Shown here piece by piece: positions 37,400-49,397 of a DNA stretch of 64,000 nt; the stretch's first letter is position 1, and each line of letters opens with the position of its first letter. The position numbers and the translations under genes were made by a program. Source of the DNA: Nageia nagi (Eukaryota > Pinophyta); assembly GCA_050084985.1 (NCBI GenBank), contig JBITNC010000001.1:58900001-58964000 (forward strand), given 5' to 3'. A model generated the notes under the pieces. The model was not told the DNA's origin and did no database searches. It worked only from the letters and a program-made list of their open reading frames with translations.

Positions 37400-40300
37400 C
37401 CCTCTACTTGCTACTTCTAGTAGCTTGTTTAGAGGTAAACTTGGTAGAGGTCTTAGCTGCTAGAATTAGCTCTATCAGGAGGAATGGGTGCATCTTTTTA
37501 TTTAGATCACTAAGATCTTTATAGTCAATTTGTGATAAGATAGGGAATGTCTTAATCTTCACTGTATCTTCTTTAAACCCTATCAAAACATTTTGTAGCC
37601 TTCTAGAATGCAAAAATCTTATGATTGCTTCATGATCTATCTCATTTATTTACTATAAGTATGATAATTGCTTCTCAAAAAAGGACTATTAAATAAATTG
37701 AGTGGTATTAGCTACCCAACTAATAGCACTACCTTATACATTTTGTTTTGCTCACAATTTGGGAGCTTTCATCTCAATTAAAGAATTTGTTAATGAATCC
37801 TAGCTTTGTTGTGAGCTGATGCTTATCAATATCCATGTTGAACACCAAATTTTGGAGTTCACATATATCTTGAATCCTCCTTACATACAATTATCTTGGA
37901 TTGGGAGAGATCAATGCTACGACCTTTTCAGTCATAACCCTTAAACAAGCATACACTTTTTCTAAGACTAACTTAGGTGTGTCTAGAGCCAATTGATGGA
38001 GAATAGTTTGAATATGTAACTACTTGATTACCTATGTTATTTATTCCTTTAGTATATGCAAGTATGATAATGTTATCATTCTATCTCTAACTTGCTCCAC
38101 CAAGGATTTTTTGAAATTCTTTATGAGCAATAACAAATTTGAATTATCATTAGATAAAATTTATTTGTTCCAATGATAGTTTGTAGCTCAGCCTCAGCCT
38201 ACTTGACCTTTTGAGCATTAATGATTGCAACCTAAGCTTTAAGATCTTGTATTGTTTGATTTGTAGCATCTAGCTCAGCTTTTGTTGTTGTTATTCTCTT
38301 ATCAAATTTTGACTTCTACTTCTCAAGCTTTGTAATCAAGTCTTTGTTTTTAGTCTACAAACCAAATACTATTTTGTCTTTAAAGGAGTAATATTTCTTA
38401 TACTTATCTATTTTTTTGTTCAATTTTTTTTTATCTTAGTCTCCATTGCTTGAAGACTTTTATCGACTTCCATTGAAGTATTTATTAGGAATCTTGACAA
38501 GTTAATTACTGGTGCACTCTACATTTTACATCAATTATAGCCATGGGAGTAGTGTCCAATTGCCCTTCTTTTAAAGGCATATATGCTACTTTAATATCTC
38601 TCATCTCTATCACCTTGCTCAAAATTCTTGACTGTTTCTCAGGGAGCATAAGAGGCTTATTAACAAAAGTTTCCCAATCAATGGGCTCTACAATTTTTGT
38701 AGAAAAAATAGAATTTATTTCCTCTTATGAAGCTATAAAAATCAAAGAATGAGAAGAAGTGATTCCACTTGAAGTAGATGGCACAATGTATTGGATGGGC
38801 TATGACTACTGGGGAGGTTTCATGTCTTACACTTCTATTTCTTCCTTTTCCTCTTCCATGACCTTGTCTTCATCATCAGCTTTGTCCATTGGGTCAAAAT
38901 ATTTCTTCTTTTTAGATACATCATTATCATCATCATCATCATCTCTTAGTCCTCCTTTAGGTGTAGCTATTATAGATCTACTGGCTCCAAGTATACTTCC
39001 CCTGCCTTATTGAGTTTGGGTTTGCTCTTTTTCTAGGGTTTATTCTTGTACCTAGGCTCCTTATGTAGCACTAGTGTCTACATATTATGGCTCTCTTAAC
39101 TCTTCTACAACAAAAATCTCTACTTCTTTTGCCATTACTTTTGGAATTTTTTCTATAGCCTTTGAAGGTGAAGGTATAGTCATTTGTGACTATGACCTTG
39201 GTGTAGTGGTACAGGGCTTTTTTACAGGCCTATCTTCTTTCTCTAGGGTTTGTTGTTCTTAAGCAAGGGTTTTAATTTTTTTTTTTATTTATAGAAGGAT
39301 CTTGATAAGATATGGTAGTGTCTGAGGGATTTTTCTCTACCTTCTTTGAAAGTTCAACCATGCTAGATGATTGTCCTACCTATAATGACCTCGCTCCTAT
39401 AGCAAATTTTTCTTGAAAATGAGAAGGAAGGGGCTATTCCAACTTCAACAAGGGATATTTGGCATATTCAGTTTCCTAGTACTTGTCATATTTGAATTTA
39501 TCAAATAATTCACTCTCTATGTGTTAAAGTTTTGTTGTATACTCAAATTTGAACTTTGTAAAATAATAAAGTTTTTTGGGACTCTACATAAGATTTGCTA
39601 ACTAGGTGAGAACTTTTGGGTTGAGGATAAAATTCTATATTTTCTTATCCCCTTAAGGGATATCCAAGCCTTATTTAGGGGTGTGAACTCCTAATCAAGG
39701 TACACTTCTACCTCTTTTTTAGTTTTATTTACAAAATATTCTATATGAGGCCAACTCTCATGGATAAAAGTTGTACATTTTTTGCTTGACTTTATTACTT
39801 GGGTCATTTCTCCTAAAGGGTTATACATCCATAGAACTTCCACCATATATAATTTAAAATTTTGTACAATGAATTCAACTATACCATCTTTACATCTTAT
39901 TTCTAAAAGATTAAAATTTTCAATAGAAGTTGGTATATCTAAAATAGATTTAAAACTACCATCGAACCCATATTTGGTTTCTATGGAACAAATTTACCTT
40001 CCCATTTCTATTGAATACAACTAGGGGGTTACATACTTGGGTAATAAAAAATGGTTTCTCAAAATACCCATACCTAATTATTATGGTGCAATTTCTTAAT
40101 AAGTACCAATCATTGATTTTGTTTCCTTCTTGTAGCTCCCTCATTGTACTTTTTTACAGTCTACTAGGGAGTTTTCTAGTCAAAATTTGTACTACTATTG
40201 CATAGAACTTATCCATAAACTCATAGTAGGATCCATGCAACTTACTCAAAATTGGTACCATCAGCTTGATTGGTAGTGGTACAACATTGGGATTCATTGA

Positions 40301-41189
40301 TTGAACTGGCAGCCCTACCTTTATAAGTTTGTCAAGATTTTCATGGGCAAAGAGCCACCAAAGATATGAAAAGTGTCTAAATTTTGATTTTTCAATTTTG
40401 AATAGACACCTCTTTATTTCATTGGTAATGAAAGCCAAGAATTCATAGTAGACATGAGCCTCTATGATATTATAAGCCATATGTACAATGACTTCATCTA
40501 ATTCAATCTAGGTTTTCTATTCTAGAATAATTGTTAGTGCTTGCAACACTTCTCTATTCTTTTTTCTTACAAACAAGACTATTTGATAGCTTGACCAAAG
40601 TTGGGCCTTCCTATCTTTTGCTAATCTAGCTCACCATCTCATCTTGATTGACATATAAGTCATTCTTCTCCTTTTTTAAATCAATTCATTTCTTCACATG
40701 AAAAGTCTAGTCAACTAGAACAACAAAAGCTTAGATGATGGAATTAGGAGAGTAATCTAGTACTACTTCAAACTTTAGCTTTGATGCATCTCCCTCTTCT
40801 AGGTTTTTAAACATTCCTATCTGGTAACCCTTCTAGTGATGTATATGTGCTAATGAATATAATAACTTAAGGCAAGTAAATGACTCATAGGGCACATAAT
40901 AAGCTAGGCCATGATCAATCATGATGTCCTTTTTTGAATGGGTTAGTGACTTCCCCTTTTTGATGACCTTAGGTGTCATGGGTTGCAGAGGAATGCAACT
41001 AGGGTCAACTCTCCATGTGTCCATGTGATTGATCACCCCCATATTAGTTCAATTTACTCTTGAGGCATTCTTAATATATTCTTCTTGCATGGTTAGAAGG
41101 TCAACATCGAGTTGATCTATTTCAATTGCAGAGGATGATTGAGAAGTTTCCATGATATCAACTCCCTTTATTGAACCTTTGGTTGTCAT
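37400..41189 (-). pseudogene. Unrecognised extra reading frame of Gypsy-C, downstream of integrase
   Basis: Function unknown. It starts at an ATG at 41,189 (MTTKGSIKGVDIMETSQSSS), is open in the same frame apart from stops to about 40,560, shifts once, and then stays legible to about 39,950 (YYEFLAFITNEIKRCLFKIE, HGSYYEFMDKFYAIVVQILT, IRYGYFEKPFFITQVCNPL). Next comes a charged tract near 38,870-38,960 with six Asp in a row, a KKKK cluster and glutamates. The C-terminal third has WETFVNKPLMLPEKQSR and coiled-coil-like heptads. No membrane anchor or signal peptide is evident, so it does not look like the env-like ORF of Athila. Position and strand tie it to Gypsy-C. Gene or passenger status is inference. 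Confidence 0.65.
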
Positions 41190-41702
41190 TTAAAATTTGT
41201 AATCTAGGCTATGCAAGGTCTTTCAACTTTATACCTTTTGATTCAATTTGACTTTGAAATTTTTAAGTTCTAAATGCTCTAGAAAGTTATGTGCTTGAAA
41301 TCAACTAAGTGTTGAACTAGAGGGTATGGGGGGAATTTTATTTATCCAAGGTTGGTGAGATTTCTATTAATAGCAATTAATATTTGAGGATCTTGAGACC
41401 CATGGATTGTATGAATTGAGCTAGCATAATTTGAATAAGTAGTTTCAAAGCATGCTAGACTTAATTTGTGGTACTTGCATGATAGTTTATGAAATTCAAG
41501 GAAATCTTTCCTAAAATGCTACCTTGTTTAGTTGATGGCTGGGTAGTGCACTGACATTAACTCTTGATCATATCAAATTAATGCTAAACATTAATGGCTA
41601 CCCACTTTTTGAGAATTATGTGAAAAATATGTACAAGTCCCTCTTTTTGTTTTAAGAAACGAAACTATTTACAGTATACATTGCTTTGCAGGTACTACAA
41701 GA
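41190..41702. other. Short spacer between Gypsy-C integrase and extra frame
   Basis: About 0.5 kb with no coding pattern seen. It could hold a splice acceptor or internal promoter for the downstream frame, but nothing specific is visible. Confidence 0.5.
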
Positions 41703-44700
41703 TCATCTCATCACCCGATAATGTTTCAAATAGATCTCGTTGATGAGAGTAGGTAATTCTTGAGACTTAGTAATATCTTACAATTTGAATGCATTACTTT
41801 GAATGTATTGAGTGATGATGTAAGGTTTTCTCCAAAGAGAATCAAATTTTTGGTATCTTTTGTGGTTTATTCTTTCTTCATCACATTTGAGGACAATATC
41901 ACCTAGTTCAAACTTCACTTAGGAAGACTTTTTCTTATCAAACCACTTCTTGACAATGTGTTGGTGATGATGGAATGATTCATATGCTTTATTTTGATCT
42001 TCCTCCAATTTTAGGAGCTAAATATACCTAGATTATAGTGGCTCAAAGTGATGGTCCTCCATTTCTTACAATATTTTCAATGCTGGTAACTCCATGTGTA
42101 TTGCAACATAGGTATTTTACCATATACCAATGCATATGGGGATGTCTTTATTTCTAATTTTATGCTAATCCTATCTACCCATAATGCAAAGTATAATTGT
42201 GTATGCCATTGTCTAAGATTCCCTTCAATTGTTCTCTTGATGATTCGGGTTAGATTTTTGTTAGTTGACTTGGCTAACCCATTATGTTGTGGGTAATAGT
42301 TTGAAGAGAATAACTAGTAACTCCATATTGAGCCAAAAACATTGACAAATTATCTCCAATAAATGTTGATCCATTATCTATCACAATAGTATGTGGGATT
42401 CCAAAGTGAGTGATTATATTTTTAATCATTTTTATCATCACTTCTTGATTTGCATTTTTACATGGCATAGCCTCTGACCATCTAGTGAAGTTATCTGTTG
42501 CAGTCAAAATAAACTTATGGTGTACCAAAGAATTTATTTTTATAACACCAATGAAATCCATACCCCATTGTTGAAAGTGCTATTTGACTACCATAGGTTT
42601 AAGAGGCATTGTAGCTTGTCTCCTCTTTCCCATAAATCTGTTGCATTTATCACATTCCTAGGAAATCTTGAATGAATCTTGAAATATGGTGGGCCAATAA
42701 TATCTAGCTTGTAATATTTTTGCTACTTTAATAATGAAATTCATGCAATATTCTATGAGATTAATCTTAATTCGCACATATTAGTAGGGTTTGATAAAAT
42801 TTTTTTCTATATAGATGATCATCTATCATAAAAAACTTGAGGTTATGTAACTTGAATCTCCTTCTTTGAAATCTGTCCAAAGTTTTAGGGCACCGACTAG
42901 TTTGGAAATAAAACATGATTTGTTTAATCCAATCACTTTCTTGATTGAGTTGCTATTCATTCTCCATAAAAGTGATCATACATGAAGCTATAACTATATT
43001 TTCACAAAGATCCCTACCTCTGATCAGCTTGGTTGGCTTAATTTCTATATCATATTCCATTATTATAGTAATCCAACTAGCCTTTCCTTCACCTAGATCT
43101 CCTTGCATAACATAATTTCTTACATCTAGATGGATAGTAAATACAAGGATTCTATTATGGGAGATATAATGTTTGAATTTTTTAGGCCCCTTCATTATGG
43201 AAAACACTTATTTTTCAAAAAATGAGTACCTTTGTTAGTGTTGATGCAGTGTTTGAATATGAAAGGCAATTAGATGTTCTTCATTATTGTCATCCTTTTG
43301 TGCTAAAATTGTAGCAATGCTCCTATTTACTCCATGTGCATACATGATGAAATCTTTTTCATATCAGTATTTTTAAGCACAAGAGCTTTTGTTATAGCCT
43401 TTTTTATTTCTTTGAAGGCTACTTTTGCTTTATATGACCCAAAAAATATAGTATATTTCTTTAGCATTGAAATTATTGGGGATACAATATATAAAAAATT
43501 ATTAATGAATTTTCTTACAAAATTGATTTGGCCAAGGAAAGATTGTAAGGCTTTCTTGTTGGAGGGAAGTGGTAATGCTTCTATAGCTTTTACTTTGTCT
43601 AGATTGATTGGTATTCCCTTTTTTGAGATAATATGACCAAGTAATTTTTCTTGGTTGATCATAAAAACTGATTTTTTTAGATTTATTGAAATGCCAAATT
43701 TCATGCATCTTTCAAAGACTTGTCTTAGTTGTTTGAAGTGATCTTTTCTACTCTTGAAGAAGACTATGATATCATCTAGATATATTAGTATAATATTATT
43801 TATTAGTTCACCAAATGCATGATCCATGGCTCTTTGAAAGGTAGCTCCCACATTAGAAAGACCAAATGGCATTCTTTAAAAAGCAAATGTCCCACATTTA
43901 GTTGTAAATACAGTTTTGAATTAATCTTTATCTTTCATCCAAATCTAGTTAAATCTAGAGTGATCATCAATCATTGAAAAATATCAAGCTCCAAATACTA
44001 TATGGAGGATAAAATACATAGGAGGGAGAGGATAATTATCTTTAAGAGATACTTTATTCAAATTTTTAAAATCAACATAAGTTTGATTTCTCCACTTTTC
44101 TTTCTAACAAGGACTAGATTTGCAACCCAAGAAGAATGGTTGATAGGATAAATAATTTTTGAATCTAGTACCATGATTAACTCTTATTTCATAACTTCTT
44201 TTATTTTTAGGTTAATTGGTCTTTATTTTTGCCTATATGGTTTTTACATATGGTTCAAGATCAATTGTGTGTTGGATGAAACTCTTGTCATATGTCTAAA
44301 GATCATCATAAGTCCAGGCAATTACTTAGGAAAACTTATGATAAATTTGGGATATAATAGCCTTTTATATATCAAAACACTTTGAACCAACTTTCATATA
44401 CTTTCTAGGTTCTACTTCTAGCTCAACATAATTCTCCTTCAAGATGGCCAAAGACTTAGCCTTTTGGATATCTTTTGAATCAAATAGTCTTTCAAAAAAG
44501 AGCAATCCTTTTGGTGTAACATTATTTTTGAGTAACATCTAATTCTTAGAAATAATTAGACATTTTTGGAATACCAAAAGTATGAGCCTTTGTTTCATCT
44601 ATAAGGAAGCTCATACTATGCTCATCAAAGTCAAATACTTGTCAAAAGTTTGCAGCATTAGGTATTGAAGGCCTACATTGAACTTTGACTCTAAGAGCTA

Positions 44701-45760
44701 TTCTTTTATAATGAGCAAGATTATAACATGCCCTTCTTCTAGCAAGTGAATCAGCTATTTGATTGTACCTTCTAGGAATAAATATAAAATTGATAGCCAA
44801 GAATCACTCTAATAAATCCCACACTCTGTTCCTATAGTTCTTTAGATAATGATATTTTGCACTAATTTGATTTCTAATTTTCTTAATGACTAGTTCTAAA
44901 TCACTATGGATAATCAAGCACCTGATGCTTATAATAATTACTTTAGACAACCCTAAACATAGGGTTTCATACTTAGTAGCATTGTTTGTACAAGTCCATA
45001 TGAGTTAGAAAGAGAATCTTTTGGTATATCCCTTTGGAGATTTGAACACCACTCCAGCTCCACATCCATGTTTACATTAGGATCCATAAAAATACATTAT
45101 CCATATCTCATATTCTATATTAGTAGTGACTAAGATTGATTGAGTTTTCTCATATAAATAATAATTTCCTATACTTGCATCTATGACTTGATAATTCATA
45201 TCATTTATTGAAAGAAATTTAGTTGTTATTAGTGATTCCTTTAATGTGTCTCTTTCCAATACTTCCACTAGTTATGGATCATTCATACAATTTTGTTCAA
45301 TGATCCTTTTGAAAAGGATAGTTTTGTTTCCTTCATTCAAAATTTTTATCTATTTGTGTTAGAAAGGAAGTAGAAGATGACTGTATTCTAAAGCTAGATA
45401 TCCTCCCAATTCAATAGTAAATTCTCTAAAAAGACATATTTTGAATAAAGATGGAAGATCAACTATGATAATATCTTGAACAACACAAATATCAAGGAAA
45501 GCATTCAAAGTTATTTGAACTCCTTTGACACTACCAACTACATCTACTAAGGAAAAATCTAATTGTATGACACCATCAATACATCTTATAATATATAGCT
45601 TTATTTCATTTGCAATAGGTTTAGGAATCACAATTATTGCAGGTCTAGTATCAATCATATAGTTGTTCACTATCCAACCTTCTAGTATTAGAGATAAATA
45701 GAAAGTTAGGGGTCTTGTTATACCTATTGGAGATGGAGGGAAATCTTCAAACATTGCATA
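41703..45760 (-). pseudogene. Gypsy-C pol: protease, extra RNase H, RT, RNase H, integrase, decayed
   Basis: Protease at 45,359-45,754 (IVNNYMIDTRPAIIVIPK, then FREFTIELGGYLAL). A first RNase H-like domain at 44,690-45,100. Reverse transcriptase to about 43,330, with MPFGLSNVGATFQRAM and IYLDDIIVF (catalytic Asp pair at about 43,768). The element's own RNase H at 42,953-43,330 (HYISHNRILVFT, SWITIIMEYDIEIKPTKL). The integrase core at 42,274-42,561 (MDFIGVI...TDNFTRWSEAM, VIDNGSTF) and its C-terminal part (KFDSLWRKPY, NAFKL, LKHYR) end at a TGA at 41,703. Stretches of 60-180 codons are still open, including 43,327-43,872. Confidence 0.93.
44690..45100 (-). pseudogene. Additional RNase H domain upstream of the Gypsy-C reverse transcriptase
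   Basis: The translation reads MYFYGS-stop-CKHGCGAGVVFKSPKG, then CTNNATKYETLCLGLSK, IRCLIIHSDLELVIKKIRNQ, and IPRRYNQIADSLARRRA. This follows the RNase H pattern DGS...GAGVV, TNNxAEYEAL, GDSxLVI, NxxADxLA. The first Asp lies in YFYGS and cannot be confirmed, while SDLELV keeps the third acidic site. A second, Gypsy-type RNase H follows the reverse transcriptase, so the element has two. Plant Tat-lineage elements are known to carry an extra RNase H. Confidence 0.8.
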
Positions 45761-47450
45761 GATAAGATTCTCTTGATTTACCCTTTTTGACTATTTATTA
45801 ACTTCAAAACTTCTTACAAATGATTTAATTGATTTGGTATCTTTAATGCATCAAACATGGTCATCCTAGAAGGATTTTTCTTTAATTTTTCTATAATATT
45901 GTATAGAGCATATGGGATAGACCTAGTTGGTTCTACTTGTTGATGTGTTTTGAAATGTTGAGTAGCCTTTTATTTATGATAATCAGTAATAAAAGGATAT
46001 TTCAATGTACTAGGTCTCTCCTTCTTTGAGACTTCTTTTCTAGTTGCAACGGGGTTTGTTTTAATTTAATAGTACCTATATTTGATGGAATAGTACCTAA
46101 ATTTAATAGAAATTGATGTTGTTGGTTCTAAGTTTAAGCTAAGGGAGCCTTAGCATTTTTAGGTTGAGGTTATACTTGAGTGGATGGTCAATATTGCTAA
46201 GTGGCTTGGGGTTACTGTGGAACTATTGAAGAAGTTGCTCTGTTTTGAATATAATTTGCTTGCTCTCTAGCATATTTTAGAAGCCAAAAGTTCACAATTA
46301 TGATATTAGTAGCAAGATATAATATAGGTTCCACCATCTAGTTAGAATGTAATCCCAAGTACTAATGCTAATACACCCCACATGAATCTAGAAAGTGAGG
46401 AGCTAAACCTGGTGGACACCATTCCATAATGCCCGAAGCAACACTATCTGTAGAACTAGTCATGATAGCATTTTCAATTTTTTTGGAAGGATTTATCTAT
46501 TCTATCTAGTTGACCTTGGGTTGGATTCTTGGTTGATACTAATTATCATATCTTTTATAATTAAAACCATGATTCTATCTTTCTTGCAAAATGAGCTTAT
46601 TGGTTAGATTCTTGATAGTTACCACCAACTACCTTTTTCTTTCCTCTTCTTGAGATTTAGGTTCAACAATAGTACTTGTGGATGCAAGAGTGGGTAATGT
46701 AGGCAACTAGTTTTGAAAAATAGGTTTGAGAGGAGGTGGTAAGGCCAAAACTCTAGGGTGACCTATTTGTGGAGCCTATTTAGGAGACAAATTTAAAAAT
46801 AAAGGCATGATTATTCTAGGTTGCATTTTACCAAAGGATGCCAAGGTATGTTCTATAGTTTTTCCTATTTGGTAAACATGTGGAAATGTATCTTTTGACA
46901 TAACAATGAGCATATTAAAGTCAAGAAGGAAGGCCTTACTATAATACACCAGAGCTTATGCATTTGTTGGTCTAATCCTTACTAGTATGGATTTCCATGT
47001 TCTTTCAAATCTGATATTGAAATCATCAATAGATTCATGAGGATGTCTTTTGATACATGATATAAAGCTAAGGAATGTGATATCATCACCATATATAGAA
47101 AATATTTTAATTAAAGCTTAACATAACTCTCCCCATAAATTTATAGATTAAGAGGTAAGAGTTCTAAACCACTTGGTTGCTTTGCCCTTAAAAGAGTGTG
47201 ATAGTGATTTAGTCATCATTATTTTATTAGTAATATCAAAGTTTGAAGCCAACAAAGATACATATTGACAATGTTCATATGGTGTATTTTCAAATCCATC
47301 ATACTTAGGCAAAACTTTGAAATTTGCTTGAGGTATATGAGGAGAATTAGTAGCAACAACTAAAGGATGACTATTATTCCAGGTAAGAAAATCTATTGGT
47401 TAAGCCATACTTGGAGAATGGGTAGGAGATAAAGGATTTTTGGGGACTAA
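45761..47450 (-). pseudogene. Gypsy-C gag, decayed
   Basis: Minus-strand translation at about 47,010-47,350 reads NFKVLPKYDGFENTPYEHCQ, MTKSLSHSFKGKATKWFRTL, SINLWGELC and FNIRFERTWKSI. This is the retrotransposon gag pattern (PF03732: F..Y.G..DP..H, FP.SL.G.A..Wf..L...SI..W.eL). The part between 45,761 and 46,700 is a poorly readable linker, rich in polar residues, before the protease. A nucleocapsid zinc knuckle was not found. Confidence 0.8.
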
Positions 47451-47761
47451 GTCAAATACAACTGATAGTGGGATTTCCCTTATGGGGACCAAAGGAGACA
47501 GAACCCAAGAAATCTTTCATCTAGTCCTCATGTGAGGAATTAATAGCTCTTGAAATCTAGGCTATCTAAGGGAATTTCTGGTACTACTTCTAGTTAGTCT
47601 ACATGCTAGAGGTGCCAAGGTTCAAAACATTGACTAGTAGAAAGCAAAGTCACCAATAAGGTTCAAATAACCTTATAATATTAAAAGATTTAATTAATAG
47701 CCCACTAGATAAGACTATTAGGCCTAATTGCACTTGTTAAATATGGAATTTAGCTCATTAG

Positions 47762-47778
47762 TCCCATCAGGAGTGCCA
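47762..47778 (-). other. Candidate primer-binding site of Gypsy-C (Asp-tRNA-like)
   Basis: On the minus strand TTTTTGGCACTCCTGATGGGA lies 17 bp inside the 5' LTR. It resembles TGGCGCCGTTGCCGGGGA, the Asp-tRNA primer site of Athila/Tat elements, with the CpG positions changed to CA or TG as deamination would do. Confidence 0.6.
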
Positions 47779-47795
47779 AAAATAGAATTGGCTAG

Positions 47796-49392
47796 TATTG
47801 ATCGGTATAGTGTAACCTCAAAGGGTTTGATCTGGTCATGTTCTCCACTTCATATAATGGTAGGTTCCTTGAAAAAGTAGAAAGTGGTGGGGATGCGCTC
47901 ATGTTGGTTTTCTGCTCAATCTTTGGTTTATGGGCTAGTTCCTATCCATATTTAAGGTTAAAAGTAACTAGAAAGAAATAAAAGGATAAAGAGTTATAGG
48001 AAAGAGATAAGTAAATAATAAAAAAGCTTAAAATAAGAAATATACAACTTGAGCATTGTAGCATAGGTAGCAATCCATGGCCAAGATTAAGAATAGCAAG
48101 CTATCTCGCACTTGGGGTCTCACAATCATAATACGTAGCTATAATTTGAAGAAAACACTTCACACATAATGTTTATAAAAGAAATAATAACCATTTTATT
48201 GCAAGAGGGAAAAGTATTATCTATGTGTATTATCATATATGAATATATCTTACAGATTTGAGCAAATTTGCTAGAATGTCTGACTATTTTGATCTCTAAT
48301 AGTTAGCTATTTATACATCCTTCCCCTTTCTTGGATGGTTGTGTTTCATTGATATAAATAATTGCTCACATTGAATGAAATAACTAAAATAACACTATTT
48401 ACAATAAATACTACAACTGTGTTAGATTACATAGTGAATAAGTACCAACAACATGACTATCTAGGAATTTGCAATTTCTGAATAGTCATGTTCATAGAGC
48501 CACAATTCTTTTGACATGTCATTGATTGCTCCTTCTTTGGCTCTATAGTTGATTTAATATGGCATTGTAGTTGTCAAAACAATTACTTATTTGCAAATTC
48601 ATGGGTATGATTTGGTACTATGCTCTATCGATTGCTATCTACTTCTGTATAATTTTTATGATCTCTACTATAGATGTTAGTAATTAGAGTAATGGTGGTT
48701 GGTAAATATTATGTCAACTTGGTTCAAGAAGAAAATACCACTATTATGTGGAAATGAGTTGGTGTTGACATATTAATAGGGATTTGAGGGTCAAACACTT
48801 AAGCTAAGGTGGACTTGGATGTTCCTTTTTATGCATTATTTTACCTTAGCTTGGCGGGTTCTATTTTCTTCATTCAAGCTTTGTTGATGATCTAGCTCTT
48901 TTAGGATCTATTGATTTTAGTTAAAAATTATGATGTCATCACTTAGAATGGATGGGCTCTATTTGATGTCTTCATAAATCTTCATCCACCATTGCTTATT
49001 CTGGGACCCGTTGATTTCAATCAAAAATCATGATATCATCACTTAGAATAGGTGGGCTTTATTTGATGTCTTTATAAATCTTCACCTGACATTGCTTATT
49101 TTCGTACCCATTGATTTTAGCCAAAAAATATGACATCATTATTCAAAATCAATGGGCTCTATTAGATGTCTTAGATTTGAATTTATACAACTCTTGGACA
49201 CTTGTACTAACAATTCTTGAACACTCTAAAGAAATGAATATAACTCCTAGACACTTGTATTTACACAACTATCAAGCACTTTAAGAGAAAGAAAATAACT
49301 CATGGACACTCTTATTTACAATTACTAGGCACTAAAGAATAAAATAATAATTTTGTATTACCTGATTCAAAGTATAATTTTGAAAGAATATA
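47796..49392 (-). repeat. 5' LTR of Gypsy-C (with internal deletion)
   Basis: 1,597 bp. On the plus strand it starts TATTGATCGG (TG changed to TA). It lacks the part equivalent to 36,191-36,807 of the other LTR; the junction lies at about 48,829-48,835 in CCTTTTTATGC. Otherwise co-linear with 35,156-37,354. Confidence 0.9.
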
Positions 49393-49397
49393 GGAAC
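49393..49397. repeat. Target-site duplication of Gypsy-C, right (GGAAC)
   Basis: Partner of GGAAT at 35,151-35,155. Confidence 0.88.

Larger units (their letters stand above)
35156..49392 (-). mobile_element. Gypsy-C: large Athila/Tat-like Ty3/Gypsy element (14.2 kb)
   Basis: Bounded by LTRs of 2.2 and 1.6 kb with a GGAAT/GGAAC duplication. It lies in the protease region of Gypsy-B. Minus-strand order: gag, protease, an extra RNase H, reverse transcriptase, RNase H, integrase, then a 3.8 kb additional reading frame before the 3' LTR. The Athila/Tat-like call rests on the Asp-tRNA-like primer site, the large LTRs, the gag and protease pattern and the long 3' coding region. All reading frames are broken. 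Confidence 0.9.

Noticed and set aside
38759-39013. Plus-strand serine-rich 84-codon ORF
   Set aside because: It is the complement of the Asp/Glu-rich tract of the minus-strand extra frame of Gypsy-C.
43334-43636. Plus-strand 100-codon ORF
   Set aside because: It lies antisense to the Gypsy-C reverse transcriptase, whose motifs are unmistakable.
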